Of a stretch of DNA of 64,000 nucleotides, positions 33,173 to 43,612 are shown piece after piece. Under the pieces are notes generated by a model. It was given only the letters and a program-made list of their open reading frames with translations, was not told the origin of the DNA and did not search any database. Each line of letters begins with the position of its first letter. Position 1 is the first letter of the stretch. A program made the translations under genes and the position numbers. The DNA is taken from the NCBI GenBank assembly GCA_035578175.1, contig JAQMRL010000006.1:19317506-19381505 (forward strand), written 5' to 3'. Origin of the DNA: Catonia carolina. Lineage: Eukaryota > Arthropoda > Insecta > Hemiptera > Achilidae.

Positions 33173-33273
33173 AAGGTTAGGTGTTGCTATTATGACATGA
33201 AGAAAAACGTTGTGGTTATGTTAACACAGGAAATGAAAACTATGATAGCAGCTCACGATGAAATTGTTGCGAG
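33173..33273 (+). pseudogene. NPRL3-like pseudogene, exon 1 of those visible
   Basis: NPRL3 is a subunit of GATOR1, the GTPase-activating complex that switches off Rag GTPases and so TORC1 when amino acids are scarce. This exon covers the segment after the longin-like N-terminal domain: HEEKRCGYV, then TQEMKTMIAAHDEIVAR ([26 protein letters not shown] in human). The acceptor is TATGGGTAG and the donor is AG/GTAAGT. Two frame disruptions are visible, near 33196 and near 33220. The pyrimidine tract before the exon belongs to the CCCCCTCTATTCTT repeat. Earlier exons are not found in the window. Confidence 0.8.
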
Positions 33274-33449
33274 GTAAGTCTAAATTATCTTTATTTTATT
33301 AATTAATGTTTATTCTGTATTCACATCCACAGTTTTTTCTAGCTATTAATTAGGACTTCACTAACTTGTTGGTAAAGTTAAAACCAAGTACTTGTTTCAC
33401 TAAAACAATATTCAGTAAATGCCAATATCTCTTTAACAAAACGTAATAC

Positions 33450-34320
33450 AGTCAATTCCTGATAATTGGGCCACATTGGGACCGGAGCATTTTGGCATTA
33501 AACGGCTGGCCCTAATAAACAAATTCGGTCACAAATTCATAAAATGTGGTGTATACGTTACTGTATTTTATTGAAATTATTACATACATACATTGTACGT
33601 ACAAGTTTTATCCATATACACACAAAAAAATAAAAGGGTATCAGAACAATGATTAGCTTTTTACCAAAACTTTTTGCCTTGGTTTTAAGCATTGGACCTA
33701 ACACTAACACTTCGTGAAGTTACAATGGCGAACCATTAATTCAACGCTTCTCAACAAATGGATCCTTCCTTCACATTTTCTTTTCTGAGATGTTCCATGA
33801 TCTTTTAATGCCCACTCTTGGCGTATTTTTTTTTCTTGGAGCACGATACGAGCTATTGTAATTTTTGGTACACCGGTTAATTCCAATAGTTTACGTTGGC
33901 TTAAGTTAGGTGGAAATATTTTTATTTTGTCGAGAAGCTTTATTCGTGCACACAGTCATATTTTTACACGGCATTTAACTCATAAAGTCGTTGATAGGTA
34001 CTGTACTGTAAGACTACGCATAAAAATATCAACAAAATTTGTGAAACGAATGGAATTAAAAAAAGTATGCCTGCAGATAACAAAACACCAGACTTGAACA
34101 ACAGTGTGTTACTGTACACTCATAAAATCACAAAAACTGATGAGAAGCATGGAATTATGAACGTTCTATGTATGTATGACGAGTAACAACTAACCATAAG
34201 TTGGAAGGAGGCTATACAGCTTGTAAGGTTGGGCATAATTAGTGGATATGACTCACTGAAATGTGTACAATGACGGTTATGTAGCTACACATTGTCCTGT
34301 AAATAACATCTCTTTTATGA
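33450..34320. mobile_element. Probable pogo/Tigger-type remnant
   Basis: A block near 33452 (CAGTCAATTCCTGATAATTG) resembles the terminal repeat of Tigger-like elements. A minus-strand frame (33886-33704) encodes a helix-turn-helix-like segment (LTGVPKITIARIVLQEKK), as in the N-terminal DNA-binding domain of these transposases. No complete second terminal repeat is identified. Confidence 0.4.
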
Positions 34321-34331
34321 CTGATTTGTGA

Positions 34332-34770
34332 TTACTGTTGTTTATCTGCAGAAATGTTTACTACCTCTATCCTTCCCATTATCTTATCTTTCCGCTTGAA
34401 CCTCGTGTTGTTCATCGCTTTAATGGTTTTAAGGATCCTCCTTTCAAGTTTTTGGATTTTATCTATTCTGTTTTCCTGGTTTAATTTGAAGAGAGTTTCA
34501 CACAGCCATACATTATCTTTGGTTGTATGACCATTTTGTAGTGTTTTATTTTGGTTTTGATTGATAGGCATTTTTTATTGTTGGTGTTTTTGGTGGTTAG
34601 TTGTGAAGTTGTTAGTTACTTGTTTCTTTCCTCCCATGCTTCCTTTTCATCGTTGTAGTAAGTGATGATTTCTCCCAAGTATTTAAAGGAATCTATGAGT
34701 TCTATATTATATTGGTCGTTAATTTGGACCTTGTCTATACATACGGGTCTGTTGCCATTATTTGACCTTG
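34332..34770 (-). mobile_element. Non-LTR retrotransposon fragment
   Basis: The minus strand encodes DSFKYLGEIIT, the FKYLG motif that follows the reverse transcriptase palm in many non-LTR elements. A basic helix-rich region follows (KLERRILKTIKAMNN). Frames are interrupted. Confidence 0.65.
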
Positions 34771-35152
34771 GAGAGAATAAATTCTCGACTTATAACTTTG
34801 GATGTTATCCAAAGAGGCGATAGCGAGGGACAAGTTTTGGTGATTGTGAGTTTGTGAAAGTAATTCAGTTTTAGTTCACTTAACTTAGCCTTGGTTAAGT
34901 TAAGCTATCCACCCGAAACACGTGGAGGCACGCACCTACTTTCCTTTTTGGATAGTTGTTGTTCTCTAAGGCTTTGGTTTTAGAAAAAGGTGTCTGAATT
35001 AATATCAGGCTGTTTATATTTTATTACAATTTCATTTAAAATTTGATGGTCATTTGGACAAGATGATCTTTTTTTTAAGCTTTATTAAGCATTAGGGCTA
35101 ATTAGGGCTTATATTATTAGGGCTTAATTTAATATCATCCAACTTACTCAAA

Positions 35153-35300
35153 GTTGTGTTTAATTGGTGTAGTGGTCAGCACTTAATTGGTTTCTATACT
35201 AGGGTCCCAGGTTTAATTCTCAATCAGGTATCACCCGTCTTATCATCTGCATTAGTAGTAATTGCAAAACAGTCGAACATAAAACAAAACAAAAATTACT
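35153..35300 (+). repeat. tRNA-derived SINE, diverged
   Basis: A degenerate B box (GGTTTAATTCTC) is followed by CATCTGCATTAGTAGTAATT and an AACAGTCGAACATAAAAC tail, matching the SINE at 36907-37088 with many changes. Confidence 0.6.
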
Positions 35301-35579
35301 CAGATTGTCTAAACTGCATACATCAAATCAAAATCACTTGCATTTTTTTGTGAAAGTCAGTTGTCAAATTTCAGTTTAATAAATTTCTTTTGAAATCTCA
35401 TTGCACAATAAAAATCTGAAATGAGGTTATTGCTCTTTAATAACTTTGTGAAATTTATGTGGGTAAATTGCAATTTAAGAACAGAAATCCTTATAAAAAT
35501 TTATTTCATTTCAGTATTGGTTATTCCATAACATTCATATTATTATTTTTTTTTACTTTTGAGACCTCATAGGATCACT

Positions 35580-36317
35580 CTAGTTCAAGATGAGGTCTGT
35601 TCCAGTGTTGGGTTTCTTTGAAAAGCGCGCTGTCCTAAACGTGGCTTCCTTTCGTTTGGCCCACATTTTCTTAAAACGTTGCGATCTCTGTTTCTGGTCT
35701 TCGTCGGTAAACACCCTGTTGTACACTCTTCTGGTTTTTGGTTCGAATGTTACCATATTAGTCTTGACTAGTTGGTTGTACTTAGCTGATTTTGTTAGCA
35801 GATCTTGTTTAGTGATTCCAAGTTCCTCCACATCCCACTGTGCCTCTTTCAGCCACCTAGGTCTCGACACCTTATTCCAAAAATGGTTGATCAGCCGGTT
35901 CACAAGTCTGGACTTTTCGGCTCTGAGTATGTGTCCTAGGAATGATATTCTTTTCTTTCTTAAGTTATTTGTTAGTGGGGAGATTAGTTTGTAGATTTTT
36001 TTGTTTGGGATTAACCGCCACTGTCCTTTCACCATGCGCCTTTTGTTATTCACATTATTATTATTATTATGTGCGTATGGACCCTGATGGATCACACAAA
36101 GCATTCCGACTCATTTTTGTGAATTCTTTCTCATTTTCCATACTTCCCTCATTCTTTCCCCATGTGTTTGCCTCCTCTCTTCTTTCAACTTTGTCCCTGT
36201 CTTCCTAAGGACCTCATTCTCTGACATCACATTCCACTCATTTATCCTGTTTCTGAATGTATTTCTGTCTCCAATACCTGTTGGGTCTATTTGTGCCTTA
36301 TGTAAGTTTATTTTCAC
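35580..36317 (-). mobile_element. Non-LTR retrotransposon tails, two partial copies
   Basis: Two minus-strand frames (36317-36111 and 36104-35580) encode C-terminal tails of the same general family. Segments include RKKRISFLGHILRAEKSRLVN and PRWLKEAQWDVEELGI, then a basic QRSQRFKKMWAKRKEA end. The second frame is 174 codons long and uninterrupted. A short CATTATTATTATTATTATG run separates them. Confidence 0.7.
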
Positions 36318-36452
36318 TTGTGTAGCCTAATCCATGGTGTTGTTGATTTAACTTTTTGTATGCAAGTAAGAATTTTGTTAGTGAGTCGTATTGGGGGGAG
36401 TCTACTGATGTGTTATTCATATTATTATATAATTAAATTTTGTTTGTTTTAG

Positions 36453-36687
36453 AGAGGAAGAAGAAAGTAGTAGATCTTCATCTGAAGATTCAATGTCACC
36501 ATTTGATTAAATCCTCAGAAGGTGTTTTTTGGCCAGAGATCTTCGATCTGCATATGATGATTTATATTCGACAGGACTTGTTAAATTAAGAATTAATAAG
36601 ATGGATTGATCTAAACTTCTGTTTGACTCAAAAAGTGTATCAGTTTCACAAAAAAGGATTTATGATTGAGCCTGAGTCAATTGATAG
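36453..36687 (+). pseudogene. NPRL3-like pseudogene, exon 2
   Basis: It continues the Arg codon split at 33273 and encodes EEEESSRSSSEDSMSPF, then ILRRCFLARDLRSAYDDLYS and TGLVKLRIN. After a frame change comes WIDLNFCLTQKVYQFHKKGF, then MIEPESIDR. These align with human [23 protein letters not shown] and with [22 protein letters not shown]. Lesions are an in-frame TAA at 36508-36510 and one extra base near 36601. Donor AG/GTATGA; the phase then matches exon 3. Confidence 0.9.
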
Positions 36688-36906
36688 GTATGATTCTTTA
36701 TATTATCTGTTATTGCATACATTTTTACAATCGTTAATGAACTTTTTTATTATTTTGTATTATTATTGTCAATAACCCTTTCAGTGGCAAAACAATATTT
36801 AAAAGTTTGATCTAAAGCCATTTAATTTAAATAAGGGTGTACAAAAAGTGCCGGCCCTCATTTTGACAACTTGCAGGCGTGAGCCTTACATTCCCAACCA
36901 AAATTT

Positions 36907-37088
36907 TTTTGCCGGCCGCATTGGCGTAGTTGGTAACATGCTCGCCTCTCATCATGTGGTCTTGGGTTCAAATCCCATTCAGGCACGGCATATTTTCATA
37001 CATTACAAAAAAATCATTTCATCCTTTACCGTCTGCATTAGCAGTATTTGCAGAACAGTCGGACGTTAAACCCAGAAAAAAAAACAAA
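36907..37088 (+). repeat. tRNA-derived SINE, full length
   Basis: Head GCCGGCCGCATTGGCGTAGT with A box TTGGCGTAGTTGG and B box GGTTCAAATCC. The body contains CCGTCTGCATTAGCAG and GAACAGTCGGACGTTAAAC, then poly(A). Copies or relatives are at 31543, 35153 and 55636. Confidence 0.8.
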
Positions 37089-37197
37089 AAAACCAAAATT
37101 TCAACATTACAGAAAAATAAAATGTCCTGTTAAAAATTAATTTTTATTCTGTTCATAAGAAAAGAAATCGTTCTAACACTAAAAATATTAAAAACAG

Positions 37198-37376
37198 TTT
37201 TTTTTTAGTTTATTTAAAGTCGCATCGACAGCTTAGTCATTAGCGACTACTGTGGGTTTTGGTACCTTAACAGTGGCTTTAATGTGTTAAATTTCTAGTC
37301 CCTACCCGGGAATCGAACCCGGGACCTTTCGCTTTGCAGGCTAGTGCGCTAGTCACTACGCCATGGAAGTGGTTTC
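37198..37376 (-). repeat. Composite SINE with tRNA-like head, minus strand
   Basis: The minus strand starts with a tRNA-like head (37376 to about 37303) bearing TGGCGTAGTGACTAGCGCA and GGTTCGATTCCCGG. It continues into a tail with GTCGCTAATGAC, GATGCGACTTTAAATAAAC and poly(A). The tail is shared with the end of the SINE at 55636. The acceptor arms do not pair, so this is not a tRNA gene. Confidence 0.75.
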
Positions 37377-37557
37377 AAAATACATTTTACATTTGTTTAA
37401 AAGTTCTTTTTGTAAATGTTTGGTTATCCGGATGATGGCACTATATGCATAACTTACGGACGTTCGGTAAACCGGATGTTGTCACTAGGTAAAATATATT
37501 GACCTCCTGTTTTCTGGACGTTGGTACTGAAAGGGTTAAATATAATATTGTATTTTT

Positions 37558-37650
37558 ACTTTCTCTTGCCTATATGAATATAGAAGAAAAGAAAGTATTG
37601 TTTTCATGTCGATATTTTGAAATCGAGTTTTCACCGGATCTATACGTTTT
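37558..37650 (+). repeat. Family A 5' fragment abutting an exon
   Basis: The first 90 or so bases of family A (CTTTCTCTTGCCTATATGAA to CGGATCTATACG), followed directly by a run of about 19 T and GTTATTAG. These serve as the acceptor of NPRL3-like exon 3 at 37673. Confidence 0.8.
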
Positions 37651-37672
37651 TTTTTTTTTTTTTTGTTATTAG

Positions 37673-37847
37673 GTGCTTAGAAAATTTAAGACCATATCAC
37701 GGCTTACTACTTCTTGTTGAACAAAATTGTCTGTTAGACTCGTTGCCGCCTGATGCATCTCCAGCTTTAACATGTCTTATCACTATGTACAGCCCTCTTA
37801 AAAGTCTACAGACATTAGCAGCATATGCTGATTTAACTCTAGCTCAG
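37673..37847 (+). pseudogene. NPRL3-like pseudogene, exon 3
   Basis: It completes the Arg codon of exon 2 and encodes CLENLRPYHGLLLLVEQNCL, then LDSLPPDASPALTCLI and LKSLQTLAAYADLTLAQ. This aligns with human [33 protein letters not shown] and LQQLAQDADLALLQ. No lesion lies in this exon. The donor is CAG/GTTAGT, phase 0. The protein should continue with the VFQ-AHLVYWGKA region, which is not found before exon 4, so at least one exon is missing. Confidence 0.92.
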
Positions 37848-38039
37848 GTTAGTAAAATTACTTCCTTCTTTACTTTTTAAATGAATCCTAATTATTTATT
37901 GATCATCATTGCAGCAGGGTACTTTTTCAAATAGTTTAAATTTAAATTAACTCCTTATTAAAATAATTTCATTTGAAAATTGTTGTAATTTTTGCGTGCT
38001 CATGATATGAAACATTCCTTTGATTATTGCAAAAACAGA

Positions 38040-38432
38040 ATGTGTTGTTGTTGTTTAGGTCATCAGCCAAAAGGCTGGTTTGAACTTGTAGAGGTTTTAC
38101 TAAGTAAATCGAGGAGTGAGGTGGTTTACCATTGCCTTCCTCACTGAGTGGAAAAGTACACTTATCAGCATGCCAGGCCCTCTGAAAAGCATATATTTTC
38201 CACTCTGCAAATGACACTTTCACTTCATTCACCACTGGGTCTGGCTGTATAATGAAATCCATTACTTTCAGACGAGATAACTCTGCTTAGTGTCTTTTAT
38301 ACCTCTACCTCTTCTGTTCTTTAATGCTTCAGTCATTTAATTGGCTGACCATGTAATAAGAAACAGAACTATTTATTTTAGCCCTGCAACGAACAGAGTG
38401 AGTGTAAATAATTTGACACTCTACCTGTCTGT
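38040..38432. repeat. Family B repeat merging into a tandem array
   Basis: A full family B copy whose last 110 bp or so (from CATTTAATTGGCTGACC) is part of the 268-bp unit that follows. The minus-strand frame is open from 38262 to 37969. Confidence 0.8.
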
Positions 38433-39665
38433 TATGGGCAAAAAAACAGAATACATAAATGAAAATTGATTCATACCATTCCATTGCATGGTCCCTTAGC
38501 AGAAGTTGACAGGTCCCTATTTTTAATAAAGTCCAGTGAGAATTTAGGAACTAATTCTGAAGATTTTACACTATCTACCTTTAGTAAAGGTTACACTAGG
38601 TCATTTAATTGGCTGACCATGTGATAAGAAACAGAAATATTTATTTTAGCCCTGCAAATAACAGATTGAGTGTAAATAATTTGACACTCTACCTGTCTGT
38701 TATGGGCAAAAAAACAGAATACATAAATGAAAATTGATTCATACCATTCCATTGCATGGTCCCTTAGCAGAAGTTGACAGGTCCCTATTTTTAATAAAGT
38801 CCAGTGAGAATTTAGGAACTAATTCTGAAGATTTTACACTATCTACCTTTAGTAAAGGTTACACTAGGTCATTTAATTGGCTGACCATGTGATAAGAAAC
38901 AGAAATATTTATTTTAGCCCTGCAAATAACAGATTGAGTGTAAATAATTTGACACTCTACCTGTCTGTTATGGGCAAAAAAACAGAATACATAAATGAAA
39001 ATTGATTCATACCATTCCATTGCATGGTCCCTTAGCAGAAGTTGACAGGTCCCTATTTTTAATAAAGTCCAGTGAGAATTTAGGAACTAATTCTGAAGAT
39101 TTTACACTATCTACCTTTAGTAAAGGTTACACTAGGTCATTTAATTGGCTGACCATGTGATAAGAAACAGAAATATTTATTTTAGCCCTGCAAATAACAG
39201 ATTGAGTGTAAATAATTTGACACTCTACCTGTCTGTTATGGGCAAAAAAACAGAATACATAAATGAAAATTGATTCATACCATTCCATTGCATGGTCCCT
39301 TAGCAGAAGTTGACAGGTCCCTATTTTTAATAAAGTCCAGTAAGAATTTAGGAACTAATTCTGAAGATTTTACACTATCTACCTTTAGTAAAGGTTACAC
39401 TAGGTCATTTAATTGGCTGACCATGTGATAAGAAACAGAACTATTTATTTTAGCCCTGCAAATAACAGATTGAGTGTAAATAATTTGACACTCTACCTGT
39501 CTGTTATGGGCAAAAAAACAGAATACATAAATGAAAATTGATTCATACCATTCCATTGCATGGTCCCTTTGCAGAAGTTGACAGGTCCCTATTTTTAATA
39601 AAGTCCAGTAAGAATTTAGGAACTAATTCTGAAGATTTTACACTATCAACCTTTAGTTGGTTGTT
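38326..39665. repeat. Tandem array, 268-bp unit, about five copies
   Basis: The block TATGGGCAAAAAAACAG recurs at 38433, 38701, 38969, 39237 and 39505, exactly 268 bp apart. Each unit joins the distal end of family B to about 150 bp of unrelated sequence. The copies are almost identical (few substitutions), so the array is young. In every copy the unrelated part is open on the plus strand for over 50 codons (IHTIPLHGPLAEVDR and SLFLIKSS blocks). Confidence 0.92.
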
Positions 39666-39929
39666 TCCTTCCTACTGTCCCCGGATGGTGACATTAAATG
39701 GTGAGTTAAAACCTTTAATTTTTTGTGGCCCTGAAAAGGGCCGTTTAAGCGGTGGTCATCTTGAAGAGAAGTGGTGGTCGAGGAGCTGGGCGACACGTTG
39801 TGTCGTCGTCCAGCGGAGACATCATCTTCCCTCGCAGTAGTGCGTCGATGGCTGATTCGTCTTTTATTATATTTAATGTTTTATTATATTTTAATGCAAC
39901 AAAACAAAAACCATTTTTTTGCATTAAAA
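39666..39929. other. GC-richer sequence with a histone-type hairpin
   Basis: Begins where the tandem unit breaks off and contains a GTGAGT donor-like site at 39700 after a possible open frame. The palindrome GGCCCTGAAAAGGGCC is at 39727-39742. It then holds a GC-richer stretch (39745-39850) open in several frames that I cannot identify. Confidence 0.4.
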
Positions 39930-40576
39930 TACCGTGCGTTCGGAAAGTCGCTGTGCACTGGAATTGTGACTATGGATTTATGAAAATATGTATAAAGAAA
40001 TGACTAAGCATTTTGGAAAAAAATTTATTCAATACCTTAATTACATTGTTAAACCGTGATTACATTGTTTATAGAAGGTGTTCGAAATGACCTCCATTGG
40101 CATCAATACAGCATTGCACTCGTTTCATTTTGTTTGCAAACACCTTTCGCAACTGTATAAAACGTTATGCAACGTGTTTGGTGAACGAATAATTTCAAAG
40201 AATTTGTGGCCTGCAAGATCTCCTGATCTGACTCCCCCCGATTTCTTTTTATGGGGTGCGGCGAAACAAACTGTGTATCGGAACAGACCACACACGATTG
40301 ACGAACTTAAAGCCGCAATAACGGCATACATTCAAGGAATCACTGTTCTTCAGTTGCGAAAGGTGTTTACAAACAAAATGAAACGAGTGTAATGCTGTAT
40401 TGATGCCAATGGAGGTCATTTCGAACACCTTCTATAAACAATGTAATCACGGTTTAACAATGTAATTAAGGTATTGAATAAATTTTTTTCCAAAATGCTT
40501 AGTCATTTCTTTATACATATTTTCATAAATCCATAGTCACAATTCCAGTGCACAGCGACTTTCCGAACGCACGGTA
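39930..40576. mobile_element. Fold-back Tc1/mariner-type element, 226-bp arms
   Basis: Arms at 39930-40155 and 40351-40576 are near-identical inverted repeats (about one mismatch seen) around a 195-bp spacer. Arm ends are TACCGTGCGTTCGGAAAGTC. The plus-strand frame 40078-40392 spans arm and spacer and encodes the transposase C-terminal region: NLWPARSPDLTPPDFFLWGA, then a VYRNRPHTIDELK helix. It is inserted within or beside a Penelope-like copy that starts right after the right arm. Confidence 0.85.
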
Positions 40577-41340
40577 TAATAAAACTATTAATAATACGTT
40601 ATACATAACATTAAATAAATTTTATAAAATCGCATACACATGTAATAATAAAAAACTACTGTCCACAAATATAGTTAAAAATAATATAAATGAAACACTA
40701 AGCAATAAAAAGGGTGTGTATAAAATAGATTGTGGTAATGAGGATTGTAAAAAAAAAAAAAATCTTGCATTGGTATGACTAGTCGTAATTTTCAAGTGAG
40801 GTATAATGAACATAAAAAAAGCACTGAAATGTGATTACATTATATCTAACTATACCAATCATATAAAAGAGGAATAACATAAATTTGGTGAAATGGATAA
40901 CATTTTAATATAATAGAACAGTGTAATATAGAAAATAAAAATAAAATTGAAAAATATGAGATGTTCCACATTTATAAATATTTAAAAGAGCAAAAAGCAG
41001 GACATTTTGAATGAACAGGTCAAATTTAGGAATGATGAAGTGATATTGACTGCTGCTGCTATCTATAGTAAACATGAGAAGGGAAAAATTAAAGGAAATT
41101 AATTTTAAGTCAGTTTTATAGAAATGACTGAAGATGTATCATCTTCTATAGATTTTTAATAAATAAAGTTTTTAGTTTCAATTATATGTTGTTTACTCTG
41201 ATGATGGTGGATCCACCGAAACACGTATAACCGAAAATAAAAGTTGACGCAGTTAAAAAGGAAGGTTAGTAAAATTTATTATATAAAATAGAATTAATTT
41301 CAAACTGCAGGATGCATTATAAATATTTATTTTTGAATAA
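40577..41340 (+). mobile_element. Penelope-like element 3' part, disrupted
   Basis: The frame from 40577 encodes the region before and into the GIY-YIG domain (LSNKKGVYKIDCGNEDCKK). It is then broken by an A-run at about 40750 and further indels. The tail matches the copy at 6408-7060 and includes a hammerhead core at 41198 with a mismatched stem III. Confidence 0.8.
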
Positions 41341-41437
41341 TTATAATAATACAATAACATTTGTGGACAATATACGAATCTAGTGAAAATGCTTGTATTT
41401 TCTTATAAATGTGCTATGAAAAGGTGATAGTATTTTT

Positions 41438-42345
41438 ACTTTTTCTTGCCTATATGAATATATAGGAAGGAAAGTATTGTTTTCATGTCAATATTTTGAA
41501 ATTCAGTTTTCACTGGATATACTTGTTTTCAGACCCTCTGAACCCAAAAAACATGTTTTTAGCGATTGGTCTGTGTGTGTGTGTGTGCGCACGTGCGCAT
41601 GTGTGTGAACAAAATATCTCAAGAACGGAACATCGTATGAAGTTGTAACTTGAAACTTACGTTAGTACCTACTAGAGGACCCAACTCGAACATTTTCAAC
41701 AAAATCTGCCTATCAGAAGTAGTAGTTTATTCATGTTTTTTTTTTTACTTTTTTTGATCTTCTCAAAAACGGTTCCTATGATTTTTCAAAAATCATTTCA
41801 TTTTCTACATTTTTTATGCTCTACTAGGTAGGGTAGACACCATCTGCTGAAATTCTTGGAGAGGCTGTGCTCTCATAGAAAAAAAATGGTTATTTTAAGA
41901 TTGTGGCTTTAAAATGCATTTTGGGGCAAAAGTGTATATAATTAAAGTTGTTGACAATTTAAAAATCTATAACTTTTATTTCAAACATTTCTTTGTATAA
42001 TGCTTAATTTAGTGGTAATTAGTGATTTTCTGTTGTTGTTTTTTATGAAAATTGTAAAAAAAAAGATTTTTTTTAAGATTTCAGTCTTAGAAAATTCAAA
42101 GATCTACAGCTTTTATTTAGAGCCTTGTTTAGCGTCAAAGAGTGATTTTCCGTATTATCAACCCAAACTAAGTAAGGTTTGGTTTTCATTTTGCTTCATT
42201 CATTCATGATTAAAATTAAGCTATGTTTTTTGAGGTTAGTTCTTTTTTTATTTTTAACATTTCATTACTAATTTTAGGTTATATTGTTCATTATTTGCAT
42301 TGGCAAGAGAAAATCGTGTGTGTTTCACACCAGATTTTTCGTTGA
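41438..42345 (+). repeat. Family A repeat, diverged copy
   Basis: Complete but diverged copy from CTTTTTCTTGCC to GGCAAGAGAAAATCGTGTG and TTTCACACCAGATTTTT. Confidence 0.75.
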
Positions 42346-42570
42346 TATAATTTTTTAACAATTTATACCATTAAAAACTAGAAGATTTGATGTTTCCAGC
42401 CATATAAAAATCATTTTAAAACTTCTTATAGTTTTATTTTTATAACTTTTAAATATAGACAAAAATGGCCAGAATCCTATGAACAGCCATGTTTTTAACC
42501 CCAGCACTCAAGTGTTAAAATGTGTTTGTGTTTTGCTGTAAATGAATACAATTTCTTTTCATGTTATTTA

Positions 42571-43396
42571 TCTATATATTAATAGCGAGCAGGTTTTTTT
42601 TCAACACGATTTTAACCACCTAAACCTTCACCGATTTTCCCCGAAGTGGGCTCAAATGAATCGTCTGTTCGAGTAGATTTGCAGAAAACTATCCAAAATC
42701 AAATATTTCGATTTATGACCGTAAAATAGGACGTCTAAAATACATTGGAGAGGGGGCAAGTTCAATGAACTGAAGTATAGGCCTCTCTCTTTCTCTATCA
42801 ATCCCTCCCACATCTCGCACAGCTATTTCAGTTTGGAGAGAGGGCTACTAACACTATTGTCTTCAGGCAACCACACTGATATCATTTTCTTCATTTTAAT
42901 TGGCCTGCCTCCTAACATTTTAAAATTAAAGGTTGGTGCCATAGTAATTCTGTTACGTAACATCAACGTAATCAATGGGTTAATGAATGGCACACGACTG
43001 GTGGTGAAAAGAATGTACAAAAATTTTCTTGATTTAGAAGTCATAACAGAGGCAGCCAAAGGCAGAAGGGTTTTACTACCGCGGTTAGATCTAACCCCTT
43101 TGAATGGTACTTTGCCATTTACATTTAAGAGAAGACAGTTCCCCATCCGTTTACCATTTGCGATTACAATAAATAAATCCCAAGGCCAAACATTCAACAA
43201 AGTTGGCCTTTATCTGCCACAGCCGGTATTTTCACATGGACAATTGAACGTTGCTATGTCACGTGTCAGATCATTTGATAGCCTAAAAGTTCAAATAATG
43301 CCACACAACAATAAAACAAAAAATTTTGTTTACTGAGAAGTTCTATAAAAACAAATCTACACTTTTGTGCGGGTTTTCCCGCACAGGTTCACCTAG
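42571..43396 (+). mobile_element. Helitron with helicase C-terminal fragment
   Basis: The left end TCTATATATTAATA follows an A. The right end has the hairpin GTGCGGG/CCCGCAC (43367-43384), then CTAG (43393-43396) followed by T. These are the standard Helitron ends and A/T insertion. The frame 42833-43336 encodes the last part of a PIF1-like Helitron helicase: LKVGAIVILLRNINVINGLM, NGTRLVVKR, FPIRLPFAITINKSQGQTF, SHGQLNVAMSRVRS. The Rep nuclease and most of the helicase are missing. Confidence 0.9.
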
Positions 43397-43428
43397 TTGT
43401 TATTAATTTGCTACATGTTCAATTGCAG

Positions 43429-43575
43429 GAAGTTCCAACTTTAGTGATGCGTTGAGAAGGAAGTTTGCAATCTACACCTGATGAAACTAATTTAGTTGGT
43501 CTTGTGCCCAGTGAGAGCGATTTGAGTTCTAATATAAGCGATGATCTACCTGGAAGTACAACTGTTACACCACAG
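43429..43575 (+). pseudogene. NPRL3-like pseudogene, exon 4
   Basis: Acceptor AATTGCAG, donor CAG/GTATAT, phase 0 at both ends. The product starts EVPTLVMR, then an in-frame TGA (43453-43455, where CGA would be expected), then EGSLQSTPDETNLVGLVPSE and SDLSSNISDDLPG. This corresponds to the acidic Ser-rich linker of NPRL3 before its C-terminal domain; linkers are poorly conserved, so the assignment rests on position and phase. A Helitron ends 32 bp upstream. Confidence 0.65.
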
Positions 43576-43612
43576 GTATATTCTAATTTACTTTTATGAT
43601 TATCATAGTACT

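Noticed and set aside
37303..37376. tRNA gene (Cys-like anticodon GCA) on the minus strand
   Set aside because: The T arm looks good but the acceptor arms do not pair, and the sequence continues into a shared tail with poly(A), so it is a SINE head.
39745..39850. Histone gene next to the stem-loop
   Set aside because: None of the frames on the minus strand matches the C-terminus of H1, H2A, H2B, H3 or H4.
40125..40331. Minus-strand genes within the fold-back element
   Set aside because: They are antisense shadows of the transposase frame and arise from the palindrome.
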